Source: Sparassis latifolia (taxonomy: Eukaryota; Basidiomycota; Agaricomycetes; Polyporales; Sparassidaceae). From it: a stretch of DNA of 64,000 bases. Where the stretch lies: assembly GCA_018466975.1 (NCBI GenBank), contig CM031560.1, positions 1,550,001-1,614,000 on the forward strand, read 5' to 3'. Made by a program: the position numbers and the translations under genes. Shown here in pieces: positions 45,550-56,750 of the stretch (position 1 is its first letter; each line of letters begins with the position of its first letter). The notes beneath the pieces are model-generated. The model worked only from the letters and a program-made list of their open reading frames with translations, did not search any database and was not told the DNA's origin.

Positions 45550-46412
45550 CAAGGGGCATGCATAAATCGGATTTAAGACACAGGGTCAGAAAATCCGGTT
45601 AAACACCCTTGAGACCCCCCCCCTCCCCCCGTGGGAATTTCCCACGGTCCATATATGGAAGGTTTCTGTATGTTTTCGCGTGGAGAGTAGAGACAAAGGT
45701 TTTTCGATGCATATACTATCAATATAGCTCTGTAACTACACGCGGATCAGTTCTCCTTTTCTTGTGCGCATGAGATTTCTGATATTTTGCATGGCATTCA
45801 TCCATGCAAAACCATGGGCCTTTCGGTGGCTCCAGGAGGTCGACACATTCAAAGTGGTACTGACAGCAGGATAACGCGGACGTGAGATGCAACGACGAAA
45901 AATAATGATAAGTCAACACACCCATTGCTTACAGCCAGATGTACTGCCTCCCCCGATTCAGGACCTTGACACCAGCAGAACGTCTCCTCGTGGGATTCCG
46001 AGTTTACTGGCTCCGTCGAGTGCTGGGTTGCTATGTCGATGTCCAAATCCTCTTCGCTCTCAGGTAGAAGCTTAGGATCAATAGGAATATCCAACCGGTT
46101 GGTTACAGGTTGAGCCCGCAACGCTAGATCAGGACCGTCCAGCTGATAGGTAGATGGCTCGCCCGTGGGACTCGAGGGTAACAGCTAAAGATTTGAGATG
46201 TTGGTGTTAGAGTAATGAAAACAATTAAAGCTTAAAGGACTGTGCTCACCACAACTTATATTCGTGAGACTGCTGGCCCCTTCCGACCGACATGGTGCTT
46301 AGGATATTTTATGCAGGTTTTAAATATATATATATAATTTCCGGTTAAGGGCCTCGGAGGCCCCCCCCTCCCCCTACCCTGTGTCTCGGAATCTGCCGGT
46401 GCATGCCCCTTG
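45550..46412. mobile_element. hAT-like element (863 bp) carrying a small PHD-like gene
   Basis: The termini are CAAGGGGCATGCA at 45550 and its exact complement TGCATGCCCCTTG ending at 46412. Beyond them is a perfect 8-bp direct repeat AGTCAACC (45542-45549 and 46413-46420). An 8-bp duplication and a TIR of about 13 bp starting CA are typical of hAT superfamily transposons. Subterminal C/G-rich tracts (gaccccccccctcccccc; cccccccctccccct) lie at similar depth on both sides. There is no transposase. Instead, a spliced minus-strand gene with PHD-finger remnants fills the interior, so the element is non-autonomous and may have captured a gene fragment. Confidence 0.85.
45719..46293 (-). CDS. Small PHD-finger-like protein inside the hAT-like element
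   Basis: A possible start at 46293 (MSVGRGQQSHEYKL) is followed by an intron and an exon with TGEPSTYQLDGPDLALRAQ and an acidic PESEEDLDID stretch. Then comes FCWCQGPESGEAVHLA. A further intron (gtaagc...tgtcag) joins YHFECVDLLEPPKGPWFCMD and a KSHAHKKRRTD tail. This resembles an ING-type PHD finger, which reads H3K4 methylation. The C1-C2 pair, H-x2-C and final C-x3-C remain, but the expected middle Cys pair between EAVHL and YHFEC is missing in the predicted splice form. It may be degenerate or mis-spliced by me. The first intron phase is also unresolved (acceptor 'ctttag' or 'ctcgag'). Confidence 0.5.
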
Positions 46413-46487
46413 AGTCAACCCCGCGATGAACTAGGGTCGAAACTGGGTTTATAATTATAATTAGCTATGATGTTATTTCATAGTCTT

Positions 46488-46579
46488 TCGGATATGGTTT
46501 AACGGCTAACATTATCGCGTCTCATTACTGAGGATCTCCACGCTACGCGATATCTCGGGGTTCGATTCCCCGTGTCCGA
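46488..46579 (+). tRNA. tRNA-Glu(CUC) with an intron of about 20 nt
   Basis: The acceptor stem TCGGATA/TGTCCGA pairs with one G-T. The anticodon stem ATCGC/GCGAT encloses GTCTCA, an intron (ttactgaggatctccacgcta), then C, giving anticodon CTC (Glu). The T arm CGGGG TTCGATT CCCCG is identical to that of the Glu(UUC) gene 4.4 kb away. One D-stem position is a T-C mismatch. It lies 75 bp right of the hAT-like element. Confidence 0.9.
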
Positions 46580-46720
46580 AATTTTGCGGTTTACATTTCT
46601 GCTCAAGGCTGTAGCTGGGAGGATGGTGTTTTGAGTACTACGAGAAGGCACCACAGTTTCTGTCTGTCACACGCAGCAGATAATGAAATTCATAGGCTCC
46701 CTTTTTACCTACAGAAAAAG

Positions 46721-47930
46721 TTAGGTACAAAAGAGAGTGCCAATCCAAATACCCTGGTAGGGGCCAAGATGATCGACAATATTGCCATCCAGGATGTTTG
46801 GGACAGATAAGTCTGTGCACTGTTCATCCGTGCCGTCATCATCGCCGGGGCAGGACACCGCGTCGTCGGGTGCAATAATGTGCACCTCTCCATGTGGGTG
46901 CAGGAAACCCAAAAAGCGGCCGGGTACGATGGGTACGATATCCAACTCATTATTTACACGAGTGTAATCAGGAACCTGCATGATTCACCTGTGAGATCGT
47001 GAACAATAAAATCATGCGTGCCTACCATCGAGTCAAAGTATGTCGCATACGCGGAATTACCCACGCGAGGCGTCCCGTAGGTGATTGATTTAATGTGGAT
47101 ACTCGAGGGGAGTTGCAAGGTCAGGTACAGCGCATCAAGCTGGGCAAGGGCACCACCTAGCGAGTGTCCGACCTACCGTGGTATTTATAAAGAGATTGTC
47201 ATAGGTATTCAGCGAACACTCACAGTGATGACATTGGTAGCGCTGTACTGCTGTATGAGAGAATTCGTCTCCGTCAGGATCGTTGTGGCCGTTTGGGCTT
47301 GCTCGTTCGCGAAACCACTGTGGACCCATATATCCGAGGAGACACCAGGGAACAGAGAACTGTCGAGATTCTCTGTGATAATGTCAGCATCTGTAAGATC
47401 TGACAAGCTTTGGAACTCATATGAGTAACAGATAACGTCTGATACAGGTACATAGAACGTACAATTGAGTGGGATCAGTTCCCTCGTGGGCAACTACGAC
47501 TGCGTTTTCCTGAGGCCAATACCCAACATAGTCTATTGAAATTATATTTGTCAGAAAAAAAAAACTCAACAGACGAATAGGCCTACACAACTGCAAGGCA
47601 TTGCCGTCGCCTCCGGTGAGTGAGACTTCAAATCCTGGAACAGCGGCGCACGCTTCTGCATAGGGGAGACCATTAATGTCGGAACAGACGCTAGTAAGAT
47701 AGTAAGTATCCACCACCACATTGCCAACCGGTAACGATGTCAGAGGGACAGTAAGCCGCTCTCGCGAACTCCGTATAGGGAGCGAAATCTGCAAGCTGTG
47801 AGGAGGTCAGAGTGGTGACCTCACGACGCTCGAGGGCTGCAGGCTCTTCTGAAAATGAGACTGGGACAGGGAAGGCGAATACGCTGGCAATGCCAGACAG
47901 CGAGGTAAGGATCGTGAAAAAGAGAGACAT
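46721..47930 (-). CDS. Secreted class 3 (fungal) lipase
   Basis: The ATG at 47930 opens a signal peptide (MSLFFTILTSLSGIASVFAF), followed by a short pro-region with a dibasic site (ALERREV). Multi-exon splicing then gives FARAAYCPSDIVTGWQC, a VPGFEVSLTGGDGNALQL segment, YVGYWPQENAVVVAHEGTDP, DADIITENLDSSLFPG and a GHSLGG nucleophile elbow. After it come YGTPRVGNSAYATYFD, RVNNELDIVPIVPG (catalytic Asp) and GNIVDHLGPYQG (catalytic His). This is the alpha/beta-hydrolase fold of the Rhizomucor lipase class, hydrolysing triglycerides or related esters outside the cell. The Ser-Asp-His triad and the expected length are present. The stop is at 46721-46723. Confidence 0.93.
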
Positions 47931-50900
47931 GGAGGCTGGTTTCGGTCTCAAGCAGAAGGTAGATTGTACGGGGGTGCAATCTCAACGAACGACTACGGAT
48001 ATATCGCACAGACCTTTGATGAGAGGGAATAAGCACCTAGAACCGATGCTTGTGCGCCATATTTTATGTGCGTGGGTATATTGTATTGCTGTCGCGTATG
48101 GCGAGACTCGTCCGAGACCAGGAAAATCACGCGCAACTCTCAGCCAAGTAGGGAAATATGAAGATCAAGAAGGTGGCATGGCAGCGTATCCTCGTGGTGA
48201 CGCTCATGTGGATGACCTAGTGAGTGCAAGTCAGATCAAACAAGCCTGACAACGTACAACCTCACATTAATCGCAGTGCACGAGTGACGTGCGAAATCTC
48301 TACGATGGCGGAGCCGCATGAGGATTTAAGGTAGATGGGATCCCTCAGACGAGGTACTGCGGTCAGCTGGCCCATTTCAGCGTGGTCGACGATGAGAAGA
48401 CGCGTCCGAGTGCCTTGTCGCGAGATGGTCGTGACCACTAGCTGAACGTTAAATTTCAATAGTCCGCGCGACACGCGTGCTGCGAGATCGAGATTGGCTC
48501 TCTGACGCCAGTGGTACTCGTTCAAGATCGTCATTATGAACGTGAGGCATCAACCTGTACGACGGATTGACAACGAATAATAAGTAAGCACTTCAAGTTT
48601 ACCGCGCACCGATTTCTACACCAGACTTGCAGACACACTGCTACTCTGATCTACCACACGGATATGCCATGATTCATGATCAATCGCGCCTACCTGATAT
48701 GGACAGCGTCGACACACTACACCAATCTTAGGATTTGGACTACCCCTTTGCCAACCGGGCTATCATCTGATAGTCACCTGTGAAGAACTTCCGTACATTA
48801 GCATAAGCCGTGCATTTACAGGCACCAGTGATACAACTGAATCATGGGCTCACCACACCTCATGACCACACATATCCAGCGACTTGACCGTCATATGATT
48901 CACATTTAAGAGGTTGAGACTCCTTAAAGAAATCTATCAGAATGCACTTTGTATCTGTGAAGTGTCCATTACTGTGTTTAGTATGCCAACCTTCATATCG
49001 AAAGTTACCAAGCCTTGTCGTTCAGACTATGGGAGGTCGCTGCACTTTGTGAGGAGCGAACTGCAGAGGTCAATGTCGATGTTCAACATTGATCTCTCCA
49101 ACCCCTTTCATAGCGATACCAGTAAATGACCTTCTGAATATGCAGAGTGGAGGCTTATTTCGTCTGTACTGCGGATGGTCCACTTGCATTGAGCGTGTCA
49201 GTTTGTTACAAAAATGATATGAATATACTCACGGTCAGACTGGTTTGTTGGCCATACCTTCGAAGCTTCATGGCCTGAACGTAGAATGGACACGGTGACC
49301 ACTGCGGATGACATAGAGCTGTGAGCACAGAAGCGACTCGAACAGCAAGGAGATGATCCAGTGCCAGAGATGCAGTCAAGAAAATGCCGTAGTGCGCTCA
49401 AAGTCGAAGTATGTAGCTTCATCGCTCTCACATTTACAGCGTCCTCTATCCCTTTACGGGGGCCATCGTTGATCCTCTAGATGTGTTACGAATTTCACAT
49501 GGGCACACCAGTATTCGCGATGGGAAACATGGTACAGAGTGGAAGAGGTGTCGACTTCCCTGGACTTCCCCTTGAGAGACACACCTTTAGGACTTCCGGA
49601 GCCGCGAAGAACTGTCGAAGATCTAATGAGGATCCCCAGCAATGTTATCTGATCATGAATACTAGAGTTAAACTGTGAGAAAGTCAGACACCATGAGAGT
49701 AAAGTTGACAAAGACGTGCCTGAAGATGTCCACTATACAAATAAATGAGATATTTCAGACGCTTGCACTGTACACGAAGGTCAGCCGTTGGACTGGTGCA
49801 AATAGGTAGCGACAGATTGGGTCGAGACCAGGCTTGCAACTAAACAATAGCCTCGCATTGTGTTTTACGGCACGTCCACAGCGGGCCTGGGATCTACCAC
49901 AAGTGGTCGAGATAAGCCAGGAAACAGAAGCAGGGCCTCCGCAATTATCACTTCTGTGTCGCTGTTACCCCCAGCCAGTCATAGAGATATCCACTATGAG
50001 AGTGAACAAGAACGTGTTCTGCATGTTGCGAAGATTCTCTGTTTCTTCCCATATACTCTAAATCACGAATATGAACGCTCCAGGGTCAGAGAGAGGCCAG
50101 TGTTCAGGCAATGAACGTAAAGAATGCATCTATGCAAAAGAAGAGTGCAAATTTGACTTCGGTGGAACTTCTTCCCACCGGACATCTTCGTTATTGTGTC
50201 AGGCCATCGGTCGTGTAGGTACACAGCGACCAGCCATCAGAGTCTCGTATCAGAGCTGATAGAAGTCTAGACGGCGACTACTCTATTGCGAGCATTTCAG
50301 ACACTTGAGTGGTCAACTAGGTGGAGGCTGACAGAAGAAAAGTCCGAGGCTATACTAGTAGTTCCTCCGAAGAGAACTGGAGCGCTGCATCGATAAGTCT
50401 CGGCGAGAGGTCGGGTGTTTCTCTCTTCCAATAGCATTGATGATTAGGCCAATTCTAGCAATCGTTGAACCTACTCCACTTCAGAGTGGGGAGCCGGGAC
50501 GTCCGGTGTAGACAACTGACCTACGCGCAGAGTCGGCGACAGCAACTTACAATGGTTTGAAGGTGACCTTTGAAAAACGCATGGACCTATATCATCTGTT
50601 CACAAGGGGTCCAGATATTGCGATAGAAAGTCGGAAGACGAAGCAGACGGCCATCACTTTGGATATGTTGCAGGATCCCCAAAAGCACTCTCAACCGCCG
50701 GCACGTTGGAATCTGATTGGTCCTCCGTGATTGCTTCTACTGCACTCCGCTTCCGAAATTGGAAGTACGCTTCTTTACATAAATCCAATCAATGCATTAT
50801 ATTATATCGACCAAGAGCAATGGCGGGTCCCCCGTCCACCTCCTCTGTTCACTTTCCTGTTGGTTGCACCACCCTCTCGTCTGGACAGCGAAGTAAATTC

Positions 50901-51064
50901 AGATTCGTGTTCTCTTCCGGCATCAAGTGACAGATTCACAACCTCTCTGCAGCTCCAGAGAACATCTAGGTTTCAGCGTATCCGATCTCAGCACCCGCCC
51001 GAACCCCGGCTGCTATTGTATTAACTAGACTCATTGGTCGCGACTTCTGGTAACGTATATTTAT
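47931..51064. other. 3.1-kb gene-poor interval
   Basis: Only short, overlapping ORFs without domains are seen on both strands (for example minus 48262-48534 and plus 49834-50061). No chain of exons, tandem repeat or TIR could be supported. It may hold a non-coding RNA or a decayed gene I cannot recognise. Confidence 0.4.
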
Positions 51065-54000
51065 ATGTCCAGTGGTCATTCTCTCCCTGCACTGGTCAAC
51101 GAACACCCGGGCGGCCGCAGGTCTGCCCTAGGGCCCACACGATACGCCCATGAACAAGGTGTTACGCGGATCACGAACACCGAGGCGGACGCAACCGCAG
51201 ACTCTGGTCCCGACAGCTCACCAGGCCTCGGGCTATTCGACCATCATCGCGCGGGGAATATACCGCGCTCACTTCCTACCGGTGTCTCTACCACTACAAG
51301 CGTTCTGGTGTACCACCCACAGCCTAGATGGGCAAATTTACCGTCGGACGATGTTTCTGGATTTCAAGCAGCATTGGCTGGTGATCGATACGAGTCGGAA
51401 GTTGCCTCCGATACATCATCCAACTTCCCGCTACCTTCGGTGGACAGCAGGATGAACAATACTGGCAGTGCACCAAACCGTGAACCCAAGACTCGCCACG
51501 AGAAAAGCCGTATCCAGCTGGCACCTGATCAGCCTCTCACCACCCAAGGAAAGCCTCGTACGAGGGTGTATGTTGCATGTATTCAATGGCGAGTGATCGC
51601 ATTCCTTCTATATTTTATTTTCTTACCAGTTACTCGGATGATGCAGTCGGGCTCGGAAGATCCGTTGTGATGGAGCAAAACCACTTTGCCATAATTGTGG
51701 CCGTCGCCCGGATGGGGATAGTCAATGTTCATACGACCCCGTGCCCAAACGGCGGGGTCCAGACAAAACTCCTGGAGGTCGCCATCGTGGTGGAGGTCAG
51801 GAAGGGGCAGGGAGCCAGTCCCACAGGCGAACTCGAAGACGTGTCGAGGAACTAAGAACCTCTGACATGGAAAGACAGAGGAGCACATCTTTAGACGAAT
51901 CTAAGCAGGACGTAGAACATGAATTGACTATACCCGGTATTCAGCTACTATTTCCCGTTCCTCATACCTTACGAGGTGCGAGTTCATCTTCGTCTGGCTC
52001 CTTCCACGAGCAACCGTGTGACGGTAGACAACCGACACGGCAGGTGCGTCCCATGCTGCGTCGATATTTTGAATTTAAGTAAACTCATATGTTCCTTGTT
52101 TCGCAGTCCAAACACGACTTCGCACCCAACCTGCAGGAATATGTGGAAGCTGCAGCTCATTCTTCTCATGCCAGTCAAACTACACCGCCGAGCAATTCTC
52201 GTTCTGAGGAAAAGGATGCGAGGTCGTCGGAGACTGGCATTGGGGCAGAGCCATCCCTTCAACATTCTCGGAAGACCTGGTGGGATGCTCTGATAAACTT
52301 ATATTCGCTTCCGTCCGACCACTTGCATGGCCATCCTACTCCTAATTCGCCAACCCTACGAGATGCCACGGTCCAACATATAACGGGTGACCTCCGCTTC
52401 TTATTTCGTGTCTCCACACATTGGCTGTCCTTCCTCCATGCCCCGCGTTTCTTCGCCCGATTCCAGGACGGAAGAAGTAGGGCGCAACTGCAACCTAGCT
52501 TGCTGCTGGGTGCTCTGGCGGTTGCCGCACTGTTGCGTGGCTCTGAACCCGGACAGGCTTCACAACGGAAGGAAAGGGCGATAAGATTGCGCGATGAAGC
52601 TCAAAGTGCTCTGGAGGCAAGTCTAAGTGCACGATGGGTCGACCAGAGCCTGGTACAGGCGAGCTGTGTACGTGGTCAAATTTTTCGTTCACTGATTACT
52701 CCTGACAGGTAGGCAGATTTTAGCGATCTTCGAATTTTGCGCGCATCCCCTTCACAGCATGGCACGAGTACGATCATCGCTAACCATGCTTGACTCACTC
52801 ATCCGCTATCTCTCTCTGACTTCTCTGGATGCGGGCGATCCTCGTGTCGTTACATTCCCTCCTCGATCTGCACCGACGTACCCTTCGCTCTCGGAGAATT
52901 CCCGGCCACATGACTACCCAGGCGGCAAAGTTTCCCCCCACAACTCCGACCTGTCGATCAGGGACTGTCTATGTTCGACATATACACTAGGCCATCGTTG
53001 GCCTGGTTCAATGGAGTTGACACCATTGTGGGCCGAAACACCCACCTGGATCGGTGATTGGTCTGAGGACGATATTCGAAAAGAAGAGTGCAGAAGATTG
53101 GTCTGGTGCAGTGTAATGTTGGCTGCTGGGTATAGCAATTATATGGATGCCCTCGAGGACGGACCAGTGTTAGATCTTTTCGTCACGGATCCTGCCAATG
53201 TAAGTTATAACCAATAAGCGTCATACATACCAATTATTCACTAGACCCTGATTGCGACAGTTTGCCTTGCTTTTGCCAGGTGAATCCCTATCTCGATCAA
53301 ATTCCATTTGGTTGAGAGAGAGCGCCTGGGCATTATATGCACGGTCGATGCTTTTATGGAACAGCTGCATGCGCATGCGCGGTAACCCGGCCTTCAGTGA
53401 CGTCGATAAGGCTCAATTTGCGGTAGCAGCATGGCTTGAGATCGATACTATTGAAGAGGCGCTGAGTACGCACACCTGCAATGTCGAGAGGACACACCTA
53501 TTTGTGGGTCGTGAATACTTACTCAAGTGAGTTCCAAAGTTTCGCCTCTCATGGTTCATAGTTCCATTATTTTCGCCAGCTCCCGCGCGTGCATATTCAG
53601 CGAGCTCGAGCGGTACATACCGCAGTCAATAGAGTGAGTTTCCTCGGAGAAGTAGCATCCTGACCTACCACTGAAATTCGCTGTGACGTGCAGGAACGCC
53701 AACGTGGTGAAACGTAAAAAGACTGAGGAGTGGTGTTCGTATTTCATTACTTTGTTAGCGAATTTCCTCATACATTTCGTAGTCACATACCAGGCTTCCA
53801 TGGCAAACCGGATTGTAAACGGATTGCATGCCGTTACTGGTCAACCGACTAGCAATCTATCTGAATGTCCATTCTACCTCTTCTGGTTTATGTCACAAGT
53901 TGCAAGGTTAGCGACTTCATTACTTGATCTATTCACTTCACTTACTCTCTTTTTCGTTGTGTGAAAGAATGCTGACACTGTACGGGAGCGATAGCTCACT

Positions 54001-54252
54001 GTCCGTCGCTTTAGATGCATCTTCGGCCTTGTTTTCATTAGTCGACTACCTAATGGCGCTATGGCCCTGTCCAGGTAAGTGAAATTGTCGGTTCGTGCGT
54101 GCGTAGCAACTTGACGATCAACTGTCCCCTCTGTAGAACAACGCAGAGCATGCGAAAGACTTCGGTGCAGGTTCTCCAGTGCGCGTAGCAGAGCCGTTCA
54201 GGATGGGTTCAATTCTAGTTCACCTTCAGGGATTCCGTGGCTTCCCGTTTGA
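51065..54252 (+). CDS. Zn(II)2Cys6 fungal transcription factor
   Basis: Exon 1 (51065-51588) encodes a disordered N-terminus and the first zinc ligands (RTRVYVACIQ). Exon 2 (51647-52043) completes the cluster: CRARKIRCDGAKPLCHNCGR, then GDSQCSYDPVPKRRGPDK. Exon 3 begins at 52108 (SKHDFAPNLQEYVEAA). The middle homology region follows (HITGDLRFLFRVSTHWLSFL, HAPRFFARFQDG, RAQLQPSLLLGALAVAALLR), with ECRRLVWCSVMLAAGYSNYM near 53100. It ends SGIPWLPV at 54252. The cluster binds DNA, usually CGG triplets, and the middle region regulates activity; targets cannot be read. Intron 1 appears to have a GC-AG boundary. The nearest genes give no pathway context. Confidence 0.9.
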
Positions 54253-54546
54253 CTTGCACATATGTAGAGGCGAAGCGTATCGCGTCTGTGCCATACATAC
54301 TTCCACATTCAAGTTTGCGACACGAATTATGAATTTTGTCTTGGTGGCGCACCCGGCCCCCATGCCGATCATGATGCCCGGTCCGATGTATTGGATTGTT
54401 TGGATGCGTGGCATATGGCAATATTGACTTCGAGCCACGCCACACTCACTTCTATCTGCTCGCACGGAACCTGGAATTTGTATCTATATCTTTCATCTGC
54501 GACGTTCTAGTCTACTTCTATCTGTTATCACTTGGAAGACTGGTCC

Positions 54547-56418
54547 ATGTCGGAAGAGCCGTCATCGGGTAGCTCTCTGGAGATACGATCTTTTCCCGCC
54601 ATGTTGCAATCTGACTTCATCGAACTTCCTGCAGCTACCACTGCGACCTTGAAGCGTAGGGCCTCACTCACGTTCGAAGGCATGCAAGACGACTCCAGCA
54701 GGAAGCGACTGAAGGAAGATACTGACAACGGTGGTCGTGAACTGCCACATGTTATCGACGGCGAAGCACTCGCGAACGACCTCGAGCAAGAGTTGCAATG
54801 TGGTTGCTGTTCCGCTCTAGTCTATCGACCAGTGTTGGTCTCGCCGTGTCAGCATTTCTTTTGTGGAAGGTAAATCTCGACGTGAACACTGCGAGGTGGA
54901 CTTGCACTTACCCATACCCAACCTGAAGTTGCTCCGTCCTATGGATACGCGTGAGTTACGTTTCGGTCTTCACAGCACTGAATCGTGGATGCGCTTAAGC
55001 TTCTTCACGTAGAATGGGGGCACAAACTGTCCAGTGTGTCGAAGTACCTCAACGATAGTGACTCCTTCCCGTACTCTTCAGAAGATGGTAGATCTCCTAC
55101 TCCGCGCTGCTCCATTGAAAGTTAGACCCGTGGGCGAGCGGATGCAAGCCGACGATGTCTATCGGGCAGGAGAAACTCTTCGAGTATGATGACCCCTGAT
55201 CTGTGAGACGCGACAGCGCACTAATAATACCCCTGCTTAAGATTCCTACCCCTCGCCAGGCTTCACCGGAACCGGTTATAGCTGCGCGCAACAGCAACTA
55301 CATTCATCCATGTCCGCACTGTATTGCTGGAAATACATGGGGATGGAGGTGTCCTCAACCCATCGCCGATCCGGAGGCAGATCCTGATAATGCTTGGCAA
55401 ATCGAGGATGGTCCACCTCCTGGTCATGCATTTTGTGGCAACTGGTAATACTCCTGTCGTCTTTTCTATTAAGTGACTCATTCTCCTTAGTGAGAGTATC
55501 GTTGCTCTTCAAGCCCCCACCACGACAAGATGTGATCTATGTCAAGTATCATTTTGCGGCATAGGTATACCTGGACGTTGTGTAGCTGCGCCTCTGCAAT
55601 CCCAGCATCCCCATGCAATGTCTGACCTGGGCGATTTACTTCAAAGCATCGAAGTGTATGACAACTTCGACAACAACGCTGTCGAAGTGGACATTATGGT
55701 CGATTACTTGACTGCCAAGGGATTGACACCTAGGAACATTTACAGCGAGGTACGTCTTTCAATCGAAACCACTTATGATGGTGATTCATTCTGTCGTGGT
55801 TATTAGATCGTTACATATGTGCAGAGCCAACCAAGACAATTCGCTCCTTTAATCGAGAACGGCCTTTTCATGGACGTGCACGGTGTCAATGGCGGCGAGG
55901 ATCCCGATCCCAGTGCTCCTCGTCACAGGATATGTCGACTTTGCGCGACCGAGATCTTGCTGTGGGGTCTGCGAGATTGGTGGATCAGAGAGAGGAAGAA
56001 AGGTCACTTAGACGAGTACGTGATGAAGCGACCAGATTGCCCTGATGGAAGAAACTGCGAAAATCAGAAAGATAACGGTGAGCATTGGATGGTGACTGAC
56101 CAGCATTTCAATATTGATTGATTCTCAATTCAACAGCTCACGCCAAAGAATGTGAGTTTATCTTCCCACATGCTGTTCTGCGTTTCTAAATCCATGCTTG
56201 TAGTTAATCACATTATCATGCCTATCGATCCTCTCCTTGAGGTAGAGGATCCAAGTGGCTCTCAACCAAGAAATAGCCTTTCTATAGCACCCACAACTGC
56301 CGATGAACCAACATCCGCAAGTTCAGGGTCCCGACACGAATTTATTTTGCAATCTTCTGGCGACGTTCTTGGCCCATCTTCGCAAGATCTCCGTGACGAG
56401 GTGGAGGCGCTGTTGTGA
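54547..56418 (+). CDS. CHFR-like RING E3 ubiquitin ligase
   Basis: The ATG at 54547 starts MSEEPSSGSSLEIRSF. The spliced RING reads LQCGCCSALVYRPVLVSPCQ, then HFFCGSCSVLWIRNGGTNCP and VCRS, a complete C3HC4 set. A helical segment follows (LQKMVDLLLRAAP). Then comes the Cys-rich C-terminal region typical of fungal CHFR-type ligases: YIHPCPHCIAGNTWGWRCPQ, GHAFCGNCES, TTRCDLCQVSFCGIGIPGRC, and RHRICRLCATEILLWGLRDW. Several introns of about 50-60 bp interrupt it. CHFR ligases act in mitotic checkpoint ubiquitylation. The N-terminal FHA domain of animal CHFR is absent here, so the substrate link is inferred. The end is at 56418. Confidence 0.85.
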
Positions 56419-56750
56419 CTTCCCTGGAATTTAGTTCTCTACTTGGCTCAAGACCCCTTCGGATTGCTGCAAAGTTAGTGTTATCCTTCCTATTTCTTAG
56501 GAGACGAGTCTGTTCCTCGAGTATTAGCACGCGTCACATTAATATGCACGATATGTTCAATCTGGAATATCCACAGGTGCTGATCATGAGTATGGATTTT
56601 CGGCGACTATTCCTCAAGGCAACATTACATGCAAGCTTTGCGAATTTTATAACGGGTAACGAACACTAACAGAGCACCGAATACGCGAGCGAAACCAGAT
56701 AACGAAGGGGCAATATGTCTGCGAATTACAAGAACAACTGCTCGCCAACA

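Noticed and set aside
47812..48249. Plus-strand 145-codon ORF over the lipase 5' end
   Set aside because: It overlaps the lipase signal-peptide exon in antisense and shows no domain or signal of its own.
48262..48534. Minus ORF of 90 codons as a gene
   Set aside because: No domain, no neighbouring exon and no start context that stands out.
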